Positions 21,461 through 33,139 of a stretch of 64,000 bases of DNA are shown piece after piece. Below the pieces are notes generated by a model. That model saw only the letters and a list, made by a program, of their open reading frames with translations. It had not been told where the DNA came from and searched no databases. The position numbers and the translations under genes are program-made. The stretch spans positions 138,943,148 through 139,007,147 of the forward strand of contig CM077665.1 in the NCBI GenBank assembly GCA_039707655.1, written 5' to 3'. The stretch comes from Elymus sibiricus. Its lineage: Eukaryota > Streptophyta > Magnoliopsida > Poales > Poaceae. Each line of letters begins with the position of its first letter. Position 1 is the first letter of the stretch.

Positions 21461-23202
21461 GGGCGACCGCGAAAGTCACCGAATGGGTTCGGTCCGTCTT
21501 TTCCTGATCTTTGTTTGTCCCCCCAAAAAAGGCGTGAGAGGACGTTGCAGATGTCCGGGACGGACACGACTTCTTCTAACGCTAGAAGACCACAGGAAGA
21601 AACCCGGGACCAGAGCATGTCGTGAAAGATGCACACGGGGCGGGCGTGCTTCGACCGTGTCTCCGGGGCACAGTTGAATGTAGATATCATGAACGCGAGG
21701 ATAAGGATACCAGGCCGAGAAACCCGGGCAAGTACTCCCCTAATGTGCCGATCGCTAGCGCATCCAGGGCCCCGGCGCCCAGCTCTGCTGGAGAGGCCGT
21801 CACTGATCTGAAAAGTGCGTCTGCGGTTCGGATAGACTGATTCTGCGAACGCCTAGCCCCAGGAATCAATAAAAAAACAAGTGCTAAGTTTCATTTCAGA
21901 TCAGTGAATAAACCAAAAAAGAGACCTTTCTCGCTCGACGCCACACTATGCTCCGCTTCAACAAATGAGAGTTTTCGGTGGAACCGGTGAACCACGCGAG
22001 CTGGTTAGATGCGTGGGGAAGAGGGCTCGTAGTACCTGATAGCGCAGCTATGCAGTGGAAGGGAAGGAGCCTAAAACGACCCCCTTCTTTCTTTTTTATT
22101 CAAAGACACAAAAGCAAGCACAGTACAAAGAGATTGTACTCTCGGATGAGACTAAGCATCTACCGTTCCGACGCGCCCCTGACCCTATCTTGATTCAAAC
22201 CGAAAACCCTCTCTAAGGTGGAGCCTAGTTGAAGCTGTCATTCAAAGAATAAATGGGAATCCAAATCCACTTTTAGGGATATAGATGAAGTCTCGCTCAG
22301 TAAAGAGAGTTGTAGATTCGTAGAAGAGGATCAGAGTACGCGCGCTACAAAAGGCAGCTAGCCAATGAAAGTAAGTGGAAAGAATATAGTACTTTTGTAC
22401 TGACCCCTCCGGGGCCCCCGGTTGTTTTGGCGCGCCCTACCCCAACGTTAGACTATTGCCTTTTTAGCCTACGCTTGCTGCTTGCAGCATGGATTCGATA
22501 GATCTATCGAATCCATGCTTCCCCCGCCCCGAAGCGAGACTCTATCCAGATCTCAAAGAATAACGAGCTAGGCGGCCGGCGGGCAAAGAAAGGGGGCAGG
22601 GCGTTTACTTGAAAATGACAACTGCCTGTTCCAGCAGCGGGGGCCTTGCACGAAAGCAAACCTACGATTAAGTAGCAGTTGCTTTCGCTGATGGGCCCAG
22701 TGAGGGGGGCATTGTCCCTCAGTTCTTACCAACCTCAGGTGTGTACATCAAACTTATTATCTTCTTTTTTCATGCAAGCCTGACCTCAGCTGTCCATTTC
22801 TTATTCATTCAGGTCGCCCCTAGTGGACTTGGCAGTGCTCCTTTCTCAAACCAGAACAACTCTGAACGTTAGGGAAAATAAGGGAAGACCACCTGGGCGA
22901 ACCGACCGAAGGGACTTTACTTATCCGAACCGAACGTTAGCGGCTTAAGCTAAGCCTATCACGAGCTGCGTTGCTGCTTGATCGGCGGGGAGGAAGATCT
23001 CAAAGTATGGGGCAAAGGATCAAGCGCTTTGACTTTGCTTTGTCCCCCGAGATCCACCACAGGTTGGTTTTGAGAGCCGTGTGATGGGTGACTATCTAGC
23101 ACGGTTCAGAGAGCACGTGTATGTAGTCTGCGCTGGTGAATGGAAGCCCCCGCCGCAAAAAAGAAGCGGCTCTTCCCACGGCTCTGTCACCATTGACTCT
23201 AT
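21461..23202 (+). other. rps3: rps3 group II intron
   Basis: The intron is 1742 bp, with a normal 34-nt domain V at 23074-23107 (GAGCCGTGTG ... GCACGGTTC). The 3' end is placed so that GA of exon 1 joins T of exon 2 to give the family text S-D-Y-Y-Y-G. A 34-bp perfect palindrome lies at 22486-22519. There is no maturase ORF. Confidence 0.88.
22486..22519. repeat. 34-bp perfect palindrome in rps3 intron
   Basis: The left arm AGCATGGATTCGATAGA is followed without spacer by its exact reverse complement. As RNA this would form a 17-bp hairpin stem less loop constraints. Confidence 0.95.
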
Positions 23203-24813
23203 TTATTATTATGGTAAATCATTGTATCAAGATGTCAATCTTAGATCTTATTTTAGTTCGATACGTCCACCTACGAAACTCGCCTTTGGCTTTCGTCTCG
23301 GTAGGTGTATTATTCTACATTTTCCCAAAAGGACATTCATTCATTTCTTTCTTCCCGGGCGATCACCACGACTAAAACGAAAACAAGACAAGAAATCAAG
23401 ACCCGTACTACAGGAAAAGGGCTGGTAGCCGACATTTGGGAAAGTCGGGCCGATCGGGTGTCTTCATTCAAGCGAGGGTACAGAGGAAGAACGAAACGAA
23501 GTGAGAGGCCGGGGGGCAGGGAAAAGAGTCGAGTCGATCGACCGGGAGAAGCAAAACGAAATCCGGATTTGGCCGAAAAAGATGCAACGTTATGGATACC
23601 ATGACCGATCACCATCGAGAAATAAGAATTTTGATAAATCACTTCGGGTGAGCGGGGCCTTCAAGCGGCCTCAATACGCCGGGGTTGTAAATGACATACC
23701 TTTCCTTATGGGAAATGCCGCCTCCTTACTAAAAAGGAATAGAATCAAGTTATTTTTACCAAAGAAGTCCCGCTCTGACGGCCCGACGAGTCATCTACTA
23801 AAAAGGACCCTCCCCGCTGTGCGCCCCTCCTTGAATTATTCGGTCATGCAATACTTTTTTAATACTAAGAATAAAATGCATTTCGACCCCGTCCTAGTTC
23901 TCAATCATTTCGTGGCACCGAGTGTGGCTGAACCATCTACGATGGTGGGAGCGAAGGGAGGAAGCTTAGATAAGAGAATACGCTCTCGCATCGCTTTTTT
24001 TTAGAAAGCTCTACCAGCGAGAAAAAGTGTTTGGCCCGAGCCAAAAGGAGGTTGATCCACTTCATTCGCCAAGCGAATGATCTTCGCTTCGCGGGAACAA
24101 CAAAAACCACCATATCGCTCTTTCCTTTCTTCGGTGCTACCTTCTTTTTTCCAAGGGATGGGGTTGGGGTGTATAATAACCCTTTTTTTGAGTATGCCCG
24201 GGAACAACTCCTAGCTCAATTTAGGATCAAATGTAGGAACCTCATGGGTAAGGATAAGGTAATGGAATTGATAGAGAAATTCATAGACCTAGGTAGGATA
24301 GGCAAATTGATAAAGGGAATAGAGATGATGATAGAGATCATACTGAGAAAGAGGATAATTCCGTACGGGTACAACTCTTATTTGAACGAAGTGCAAAAAA
24401 TGCGATCTTTTTTGTCTAATAGAACAAACACTAATACCTTAATTGAGTCGGTAAAGATCAAATCTGTTTATCAAAGTGCTTCTCTGATTGCTGAAGACAT
24501 CTCTTTTCAACTGAGGAACAATCCAATCTCATTTCGTTCCATTTTTAGTCAAATAGTGAAGGATATTCCATTAATAATGCCAAAAGGGGTGGATGGGATA
24601 CGTATTTGTTGTTCTGGTCGATTAGGGGGTGCGGAAATAGCTAGAACTAAATGCGGAAAGTATGGAAAAACATCTTGTAATGTATTTAACCAGAAAATCG
24701 ATTATGCTCCTGCGGAAGTATCTACTCGTAACGGAATTTCAGGTGTCAAAGTGCGGATCTCATATAGTAAAAATAAGAAGGGACGTGCTATATCCGAAAC
24801 GTACGAAATATAG
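23203..24813 (+). pseudogene. rps3: rps3 exon 2, with in-frame stop and frameshift
   Basis: The exon encodes most of ribosomal protein S3, which lies at the mRNA entry side of the small subunit. Recognisable text: [108 protein letters not shown] and the C-terminus [13 protein letters not shown]. Two lesions break it. A TAG at 23426-23428, after EKGW, stands in a region where the family has tryptophans. At a run of eight T (23995-24002) the frame shifts; nine T would restore [17 protein letters not shown]. Editing of C to U repairs neither. The 3' end overlaps rpl16, which is intact. Either rps3 is a pseudogene here, or the TAG and the T-run are consensus errors. Confidence 0.88.
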
Positions 24814-25219
24814 TAAATATTTTAAATGCAGATGTAGTAGGGGTCGCGAACCGGATGGTACACAACTTGGTTTTGGAAGATATGGCACCAAAAGTTGTAG
24901 AGCTGGTCGTCTTTCATATCGAGCCATTGAAGCAGCGCATCGGGCTACAATCGGACAATTCCATCGTGCTATGAGCGGACAATTCCGAAGAAATTGTAAG
25001 ATATGGGTAAGAGTTCTCGCAGATCTTCCTATTACGGGGAAACCCGCAGAAGTTCGAATGGGAAGAGGAAAAGGAAATCCGATGGGTTGGATTGCTCGTG
25101 TGTCCACGGGACAAATCCCATTTGAAATGGATGGTGTGAGTTTGTCAAATGCTCGACAAGCCGCTAGATTAGCGGCGCATAAACCATGTTCGTCAACCAA
25201 GTTTGTTCAGTGGTCGTAA
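24704..25219 (+). CDS. rpl16: Mitochondrial ribosomal protein L16
   Basis: This is a 171-residue uL16 protein of the large ribosomal subunit, located near the tRNA-binding centre. The chosen ATG at 24704 gives the family start [18 protein letters not shown]. Conserved text follows: [80 protein letters not shown] and the end [15 protein letters not shown]. It overlaps the last 110 bp of rps3 in another frame, the normal arrangement in plants, and is probably co-transcribed with it. Plant rpl16 sometimes starts further downstream at GTG, so the N-terminus is not certain. No lesion is visible. Confidence 0.95.
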   Translation: MLLRKYLLVTEFQVSKCGSHIVKIRRDVLYPKRTKYSKYFKCRCSRGREPDGTQLGFGRYGTKSCRAGRLSYRAIEAAHRATIGQFHRAMSGQFRRNCKIWVRVLADLPITGKPAEVRMGRGKGNPMGWIARVSTGQIPFEMDGVSLSNARQAARLAAHKPCSSTKFVQWS

Positions 25220-25519
25220 CGTAATTGGTTAGTGGGGAAAAACCGGGCCGGGACTCAAAAGAATTTGGCGAAGTGTTTGTTCCTGAACGAGGGAAGTGGA
25301 AAGACAAAGAGGGATAGGGAGCTCGCCTCCTTCTTTTTTGTAATCGCCGAAATTGTACGACGACCCTTCTTGTTCCAGGCATACGACCCTGAGACATGAC
25401 GGTGTCACTTTTCCGGCCCGGTAAAGTGACAGTTATATAAATAAGAATAAGAAAGAGAAGCGTGATGTTGTCGTGTTGTCAGCAATCAAATTATCGTAAA
25501 TAGATAGTACGGTTGCGTT
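25220..25519. other. Spacer after rpl16
   Basis: 300 bp without recognisable content, except an AATAAGAATAAG stretch near 25440. Confidence 0.4.
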
Positions 25520-26207
25520 GTTTCAATTTCTGTTCGTACTCTGATTGCTGTGGCTGCAGCTCGATCTTGGCAAATCTCTCAAATGGATGTCAAAAATGCT
25601 TTCCTTCATGGTGATCTACATGAGTTTTTTCTATATGCAGCCACCTCTGGGTATTGAAGTCCCTGATGGTCATGTTTGTCGCCTTCGAAAGGCCCTCTAT
25701 GGGAAAAAAGCAACCACCTCGTGCTTGGTTTGAGCGGTTCAGCTCTATGGTTCAAGCTGCTGGTTTCTCTTCTAGTGAGCATGACCCTGCACTTTTCACT
25801 CATACATCTGACCGCGGTCGTACCTTGCTTCTTCTCTATGTTGATGATATGTTGATCACTGGAGATGATCAGAAGTACATTGCTTTTGTTAAGAAAAAGT
25901 GGAGTGAGCAATTCAAGATGTCAGATTGATTTTCTCTCAGTTATTTTATGGGAATTGAGGTTGATCAAACTAATGATGGTTACTATCTCTCTCAGCATCG
26001 CTATACTCAGGATTTGATCTCACACTCAGGTCTTACTGATACACACACTGCCGCTACACCCATGGAGCTCCATCTCCAATTGCGCCCTAGTGATGGTACT
26101 CCTCTTGAGGGATACCACTCGCTATCGTCATCTTGTAGGCAGCCTTGTGTACCTCACTGTGACCCGGCCTGACATTGCTCATGCAGTCCACATTGTCAGT
26201 CAGTTTG
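25520..26207 (+). mobile_element. Ty1/copia reverse transcriptase fragment
   Basis: Broken frames read [17 protein letters not shown] text near 25580-25620, [24 protein letters not shown] text, KKQPPRAWFERFSSMVQAAG, FSSSEHDPALFTH, then the catalytic box LLLYVDDMLITGDD near 25830-25872, MGIEVDQTNDGYYLSQHRYT, and GSLVYLTVTRPDIAHAVHIV. That is the order of a copia-type reverse transcriptase ending before RNase H. Stops and frameshifts (for example TGA at 25927-25929) show decay. It stops abruptly near 26207, where LINE sequence begins. Confidence 0.92.
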
Positions 26208-27290
26208 TCAGTGGTTACTTGAGGGAGATGCAAATACTTCATTCTTCCATAGTGCTGCCAATGGAAGACACATAAAATGTAATATTGCTTCTTTGGAACA
26301 TGAAGGAAATGTTATACAAGATGAGAAAGAGTTGCAAGAACACATTTCTAGTTACTATAAGAGACTATTTGGTTCAGAGGACAGGGGGGACATATCTCTT
26401 GGTGGAAGCCCCTTGGTCAACAGAGCACATGCTATCAGAACTAGACAATGAAGAGTTGACTAAGGCTTTCACTATGGAGGAAATAGAGTTAGTAGTTAAA
26501 GAGATGAAAACCAATACAGCTCCTGGCCCAGATGGCTTACCAGTAATCTTTTAGAAACATTTTTGGGAGATGGTTAAAGAGATGGTCAAAAGAATGCTTG
26601 ATAGCCCGCATGCTGAGGAGTTGCAACTTAGAAGACTTAATTATGGGGTGGTTACTCTGATTCCTAAAACGAAAGATGCTGCAACTATCAAGCAATATCG
26701 GCCAATATGTTTATATTATGTTTGTTATAAAATTGTGACTAAAGTACTGACAAATAGGCTTGAGAGAGTTGCAGATAAGGTGGTGAGTAAGAGTCAGACG
26801 GCATTTATGAAAAATGGAAATATTTTAGATGGGGTGGTCACTATCCATGAGGTGTTTCATGAGCTTAGGAGGACTAAACAAGAGGGGGTCATACTAAAGC
26901 TAGACTTTGAAAAAGCATATGACAGGGTGAATTGGGATTTTCTACAAGAGGTTTTGCTTAAAAAGGGTTTTCTTTAGTGAGAAGTGGAGAGGTTGGATTA
27001 AACAAGTGGTAGAAGGAGGTGCAGTGAGTATCAATATTAATGGAGAGGTTGGCCCATATTTTAAGAGCTACAAAGGATTTTTTTAGGGTGATCTCACCTC
27101 TTCTTTTGAATTTGGTGGTGGTCACAGAAAAGGGGGTCACTCAAGTGTACGGCATTCTTTGTCCGTCCAGATCGCGGTACCTGATCGGACTGCTCTGGAT
27201 TGTAGAGGAACGAATTTCAGGCTACTTTAGATGGGGTGGGCTGCACCCATTCTCGGTACGTACAAGGTGGGCACCCATTCTCGGTTAAGA
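26208..27290 (+). mobile_element. LINE (non-LTR) reverse transcriptase fragment
   Basis: It starts with EGDANTSFFHSAANGRHIKC, the linker before the reverse transcriptase in plant LINEs. Then follow ELQEHISSYYKRLFGSED, MKTNTAPGPDGLPVIF with a stop at 26552-26554, YGVVTLIPKTKDAATIKQYR, YKIVTKVLTNRLERV, QTAFMKNGNILDGVV and ILKLDFEKAYDRVNWDFL. The sequence ends before the YADD catalytic box is seen. The last ~150 bp is only weakly assignable. It is nuclear-derived and non-functional. Confidence 0.9.
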
Positions 27291-28900
27291 TGGGAAATCC
27301 TATAGGGGTAGAAATGCTACATGAAAAAAATCCGCTCTTGCTGTATTAGGAATTGAAAGTAAGTCAACTCCTTCCTCTTAGAGCAACTTGTCGCAGCTGT
27401 GACTACTCTTTCTATTTGAATTGAATGTCAGCGAATCACTTGTTTCACTAATGTGACTAGTCTTGACTGCAGGTTTTTTCTTTCTATAGAGAAGTGACTT
27501 CGCTAGAGATGCTTATTAAAGGTTTGCTTGGTGGCCTCCTTGCTTGACAGGCTTTCCTTGTTGATTGGCTTGGTCTGCTAGTTCCCGGAAATCACTTCCT
27601 CTAAGTCTTAAATAGCAGAACCTACTCTTTCTTCAAAGAATGTAGCATACCTAAGAAATGATTTCTCTAACGAGTCAAATCCGTTGTGAAATAAGGAAAT
27701 GCGCGGATCGCTTCTTCTACCCTTCTCTTATTCGCATTTCCTGCTTACTATTGAAAGAAAAGTTGTTACTGCTGCATATCCCCTTTTTCCTCTAATTCGA
27801 GCGAGTAAAGGCGCAGCTTCCTCATCTTTGCTTTATAGTTTGATATAATATAGAATTGGATTTTTCTTTCCTTTAAGGAGCTCTAGCTATCTTGCTGATC
27901 CACCAGTTCATACTATTAATGAAAGCTCTTTCACCCTGCCCGCGGGTAATCCCTTACTGAGCCTACTCAAGCATTCTCCCATTAGCCGCTCTTTAATTTA
28001 TAGTCAAGCGATTGTAAACTCCTTATTTAGGCTAGCTATTTTGCTGATTAACAAGATTATCGCATTGGAGCTGTGACAGTTATGTAAACTACTTCTCTAG
28101 CAAGTAATGAATCTGAGGTCAAAGCCAATGAGTACGCCGGATGTTGCATTTTCGCAGTGAGGGAAGGTTGGCTTGACAGACTTCGTTCTGGATGTTGTAA
28201 TCTCTTCTCATGGTCTTTGTTCGCTTTATTATCCCGTTGTGAGAATGGCTAGGACTGTGGATCCACACGCCCCTCTAGTCAGTACTTTCCGAGTAGCGAA
28301 AGGCTTCTTCGTTGGCAAATAAACGAATTAATGAACTAATTTCCTAATATGACGTGAACTTGAACTAGCATTGATCAAGTCCATGAGCTCATAAGAAGGA
28401 GTTCTTCACGTGAGAAAGTCCACGGCTTAGCTTAATTCAATAAAAAAGAAAGTATCCAATCGACTTTAGGAGCGCCATATGCTTCTATCTGAAACGGTAA
28501 AGCGAGGCTCGCTATAAGGGTCATAGCTAGTTCAGGATTGGTAGGAAAGTAATACAAATGATTGTAATATGACAACCCCCAGGGGAGCTAGCCTTTGTGT
28601 TAAGATTAAAAAGAAGAGCCCTCTTTTCATACGACTCGGTGATTCCATTGCTCTATCCGGCCGCAAGATTCGATCGCGTACAGCACGAGCACGAGATGGG
28701 TTGGGGACATAGAAATGAGCTATGCTCCAAGAATTGACCCTGAACTATCTTTGCCCGCCTTTTCTTGTAGAATCCATTCCCCCTCTTTTATATATTTAGA
28801 ATGCTTTTAGGGCTAGTGGAATGAGGCTGGAACCCATCAATATTGCTAAACCGGGAGAGTTGCTTGTGTTGGGTTCAAAGTTTCGCTCTACCAAGGCAAG
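27291..28900. other. Spacer without recognisable gene
   Basis: 1.6 kb with no reading frame, tRNA or element that I recognise. Confidence 0.4.
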
Positions 28901-28974
28901 ATATAATATAATATAATATAATATAATATAATATAATATAATATAATATAATATAATATAATATAATATAATAT
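28901..28974. repeat. Pentanucleotide microsatellite (ATATA/TATAA)n
   Basis: 74 bp of perfect 5-bp units, nearly 15 copies. It lies about 310 bp upstream of the cox2 start. Confidence 0.97.
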
Positions 28975-29080
28975 GCATCCAGCTTTAGCTGAATATAGTG
29001 AGTGTTCAGCGAAGTATGCTAGCCATTGGCCTTACGTTCAGGATACTCCTTTCTGTCTTTGCGATGTTTGGTTATAAGAG

Positions 29081-29279
29081 AATGTTGCTCTTCAGAAAAC
29101 ACGTATAGTGGCCTTCGTCGATGGGACAAACGCTCCAGTGTATGCGTTACAAGGCAACTAGCATTTTGTCATGGAAGTTCGTGAAAGAATGTTCTTGTTT
29201 TTCGTTGGAAAAACCAACGCCGACGTCAAGATCAGTCTCCTTTCCTTTCTCTTTTCGGGAGCAGAGCTGAAAAAGATGG
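29081..29279 (+). repeat. Leader repeat upstream of cox2 (inverted copy upstream of rps7)
   Basis: Matches the minus strand of 4084-4277, with a CTTTC duplication near 29252-29262. It ends 9 bp before the cox2 ATG, so the cox2 5' UTR lies within it. Confidence 0.9.
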
Positions 29280-29288
29280 GAAATTCCA

Positions 29289-29676
29289 ATGATTCTTCGT
29301 TCATTATCATGTCGATTCCTCACAATCGCTCTTTGTGATGCTGCGGAACCATGGCAATTAGGATCTCAAGACGCAGCAACACCTATGATGCAAGGAATCA
29401 TTGACTTACATCACGATATCTTTTTCTTCCTCATTCTTATTTTTGTTTTCGTATCACGGATGTTGGTTCGCGCTTTATGGCATTTCAACGAGCAAACTAA
29501 TCCAATCCCACAAAGGATTGTTCATGGAACTACTATCGAAATTATTCGGACCATATTTCCAAGTGTCATTCTTTTGTTCATTGCTATACCATCGTTTGCT
29601 CTGTTATACTCAATGGACGGGGTATTAGTAGATCCAGCCATTACTATCAAAGCTATTGGACATCAATGGTATCGGA
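29289..29676 (+). CDS. cox2: Cytochrome c oxidase subunit II, exon 1
   Basis: The exon encodes [19 protein letters not shown], the two transmembrane helices ([16 protein letters not shown] and [18 protein letters not shown]) and [13 protein letters not shown]. Subunit II carries electrons from cytochrome c into complex IV in the inner membrane. The ATG at 29289 gives the grass-type N-terminus. The exon ends at 29676, before GTGTGCC. Exons 1 and 2 sum to 783 bp, exactly 261 codons, so the gene is intact. Residues such as EIIRTIFP indicate C-to-U editing sites (R to W). Confidence 0.96.
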
Positions 29677-30956
29677 GTGTGCCTCTTAACGAGGGTGATT
29701 TAAGTGCAACGAAATGTACCGGTGGTTCGCGAAGCATCTGGCTTACCGGTCATCTCCCATTCCCGTCGTCGAGAGACTAAAAGAACTATAGCATGCCAGA
29801 AACGGGGAGTTGAGGTGGTTAGACCTATACCCCGAAATGCTCCCAGCATAGGAGCCTATGGTTCCATTCTTGTTATTGCTGGAGGTACACATACCTCTTC
29901 TCGGTGTGGTGGAGCGATATACGAAAAATAGATGCTAAGCCTGCAATGTCCGATAACGGGGCTTCAGTAGTGAATCTATCGGCACCACAGCAGTGGCATA
30001 CAACTTTGGACCTAAGGGCTGGTCCCGTTACCTTTCGGAATGGGGGATCCCCGTTGGCAACAACCACGGTAGTAGTTGCGGAACTACTGGGCCAAGAGAG
30101 GACAACCTGTTGTTCCTGCTCCTCCTTCTTCGCTTCGGGGACGGAGGTCCTACGGCAGGTAAGAGCACGCACAAGCACTTGACCGAGGGGGACCAGCGCT
30201 TCTACTCCTCCACCGAGGAGCAGTTCTTGCGAGAAGCAAGGGATGTCGTGAACGGTGGGAGGTCAAAGAAAGAGAATTGACCTCTGAATACAGTGATCCT
30301 ATGATCTAGATAGACTCCGTCCTTTTTTTTTAGATAAGGGTGACTCAAGAAATTGGGGGTGGGACCTGCTGGAATAATGCAGGCTGGAACGTGGGAATTC
30401 GAGGTCTCATGAACGAGTTTTTTTTCGTGGAAAAACATACTTTCCGGTCTTTTTTATGGATCCTTTTAGATCTACGGGCCGGCCGTTCACATGAGCATAG
30501 GGAATCTATACTCGAGCCTTCGACTTGGCCCCTGGCAGGATAGGTGAGGAATCACTCTTGATCTGATCTATTGGGGCCTACAACTTCGCCAAAGCCGACT
30601 AGCATCCCTTTCCACTGCGCATTTTTCGAACAAAGAAGACTACTAAACTAAAGGATCGAATTCGCTTTCCCTGGTGAACTGGCCGTCCCATACCTTCATT
30701 TTGTCTCATGTGTGTTGAACATTGTCTTCCTTGGTTCCAGCTTCACTGATGTAGGTAGGGCTGGGCGAGAAAGGGTCCCCTCTTGCCTATTAGTAAGCGG
30801 GCCTTCGATTCCACCGGGGTCTTACGGTCTCATAGAGGGGGGAGAACTACCTAACTAAAGAAGAATAGTGCTCTTTATAAATAAGAGTAGGCGTGGAGAG
30901 CTTTTTGCGGGGAAACTTGCAAGTCAAGTTTGGGGGGAGGCGGGCGTCGACCCAAC
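29677..30956 (+). other. cox2: cox2 group II intron
   Basis: The intron is 1280 bp, starts GTGTGCC, and has a 34-nt domain V at 30898-30931 with a GAAA loop. It ends in CCCAAC, so the joined codons read W-Y-R-T-Y-E. It corresponds to the first cox2 intron of angiosperms. No second cox2 intron is present and there is no maturase ORF. Confidence 0.9.
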
Positions 30957-31351
30957 CTTATGAGTATTCGGACTATAACAGTTCCGATGAACAGTCACTC
31001 ACTTTTGACAGTTATACGATTCCAGAAGATGATGCAGAATTGGGTCAATCACGTTTATTAGAAGTTGACAATAGAGTGGTTGTACCAGCCAAAACTCATC
31101 TACGTATGATTGTAACACCCGCTGATGTACCTCATAGTTGGGCTGTACGTTCCTCAGGTGTCAAATGTGATGCTGTACCTGGTCGTTCAAATCTTACCTC
31201 CATCTCGGTACAACGAGAAGGAGTTTACTATGGTCAGTGCAGTGAGATTCGTGGAACTAATCATGCCTTTACGCCTATCGTCGTAGAAGCAGTGACTTTG
31301 AAAGATTATGCGGATTGGGTATCCAATCAATTAATCCTCCAAACCAACTAA
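30957..31351 (+). CDS. cox2: Cytochrome c oxidase subunit II, exon 2
   Basis: The exon encodes the intermembrane-space cupredoxin domain: [39 protein letters not shown], and the copper-A site text [19 protein letters not shown] with C-S-E-I-R(edited to C)-G-T-N-H. It ends [12 protein letters not shown] and TAA at 31349-31351, as in grasses and unlike the eudicot ending. SEIRG requires editing to SEICG to supply the second copper-binding cysteine, a well-known plant editing site. Confidence 0.96.
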
Positions 31352-32400
31352 ACCGGGGAAGCTGAAGCGGAAATGCAATTCTCGGGTGAGGGAAGGGGGA
31401 AGCTCCAGGAAGGCTTCGCTCGCTCGCTCAAAAAGCTCTAACGCTCGTTTACGAGTGGAGTGCATAAGCCCTTATTGAAGTAGGGTGAGGCCTTACTACA
31501 CGAGCTCGTAAGTCAAGCACGGAACGAGCCTTGTCTACGAAGCTTCGCTTCATCATCTTGCTTCCTTCTGGCGAAGCTTAACGCACTATAACATAGGCAT
31601 GCATGATGGTATGGTAGGAAGACTCCTTTTAAGGCCGACCACTACATAGGAGCGATAGGAAGCCAAGCCGTCAAAAGGAAAGGCGAGCAGCCCTTATTGC
31701 AATAGCAAACGGCCTACTTATAGCCCTATTTATACCCTTTCTCGGGGACTTCAACGGGCCTTACAAGCTCAATAAATTGCAATTCTTCACCTTTTCCTCA
31801 GACAGTGGGAATGCATTTTCTTACTTGATTGACATTGACAGATATGTGTACCACACCGAACAAGCAATATGTCATATGCTTGATGTACCAGCCAAGCCAG
31901 CTCTTTTTTTCTCAGTTCCCTTATCCTTAGCGCAAAAGTAAAAAGAAAATGAAAGAGAGTTTGTATTTGCAAATGAAAATGAATATGGATCTAAATAAAT
32001 TAGATAATCAATCAATAAATAAGAATTGGAATAATAGAAAAAATATCCTTCGCCCCTTATCTCTTCATCATCGTCGGTTCCGTCACTTGTGGTATTCGTT
32101 TAGAATATTGTTGACCGTACTCGCTTACTCCTATTTTCCTTATTTATTTTTCGACATAATTAATTAGAACTTTCTTGAAAGAATGGGGTTCTCTCTGGGG
32201 GGGCGCACCCTCTCTTCCTTTTTGAGAAAGATGGGCTTGTTTTTTTTTCAATAAGTTCTATTGCTTTGACACATTTAGTATATAACATAATATATATAAG
32301 AAAAGTACTAAAGGCGAAGGGCATTCTGTTGTACAGCTACTTTGGTATAGTTACAAAGGTAACCGGTAGGTGACTGTTGAATCGACAGTAGTTACGAAAG
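31352..32400. other. Spacer between cox2 and trnD
   Basis: No recognised gene. A plus-strand frame at 31949-32167 (LRPLSLHHRRFRHLWYSFRI in part) is unmatched. Confidence 0.4.
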
Positions 32401-32474
32401 GGGGAAATAGCTCAGTTGGTTAGAGTGCTGGTCTGTCACGCCAGAAGTCGCGGGTTCGAACCCCGTTTTCCCCG
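32401..32474 (+). tRNA. trnD-GTC: tRNA-Asp (GTC), mitochondrial
   Basis: A 74-nt cloverleaf: acceptor GGGGAAA with TTTCCCC, D-arm AGCTCAGTTGGTTAGAGT, anticodon arm CTGGT-CTGTCAC-GCCAG with anticodon GTC, T-arm with TTCGAAC loop, discriminator G. All stems pair, with one G-T wobble in the T stem. CCA is not encoded. Sequence style is bacterial/mitochondrial rather than plastid. Confidence 0.95.
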
Positions 32475-33139
32475 CCCGATCTTTCTTTCTTCCTGAGGTC
32501 ATACCTCTGCCACTTTACCCTGAGTTTCACTAAGGCATATAACCCCATTCGGGTAAGAGGAGCAAGCAGTGGGGAACATCTATTTATATGCGTGTTAGCA
32601 TCAACAGCATCTTTTTGAAAGTAAATTACATCGATCCTCGGTGCTAGGTACTCAGGTAAGTCAATCCTGAGGATAGAACTAGAGCAAGTAAGCTCATCGC
32701 ACTATCAAGTCAGTCAGGAACTAGTCTGCCAAGCTTAAGAAGAAGTGAAAAGTAAGCAAGTTGTCATCTAGTGAGGGCTAAAAGACACGGAGAACATCCC
32801 CCCTCTATTTGCCAATAGCTTCCGCCTTCCTCTCTTTCATTTCATGTCGGTTCAGCCGAGCCAATAGATTCCATAGGCGGGTCACTTATAGCTGTAGTAG
32901 CCTTTGATTAGGTCCTTTCAATAGACTTTCCGTAGCTATAATTCGATAGACTTTCCGTAGCTCAGTACTGCTGATCGTTGACGCCCGCAACTGTACTTAC
33001 GGCTGTACTTGTGAAAAGAGATAGAGCCGTCTCGCTATGACTCAAAGATGGTAAAAAAGCTAATAGATGGGCCACAAAAGGTAGAGGAGAGGGGGTAAGA
33101 AGAGTAGACTTACTACTGGATACAAGATAGGGTATACAA
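32475..33139. other. Spacer
   Basis: No recognised gene. GATAGACTTTCCGTAGCT occurs twice near 32920-32960 as a short direct repeat. Confidence 0.4.

Noticed and set aside
24760..25200. 146-codon minus-strand frame opposite rpl16
   Set aside because: It is a shadow of the well-supported rpl16 frame on the plus strand.
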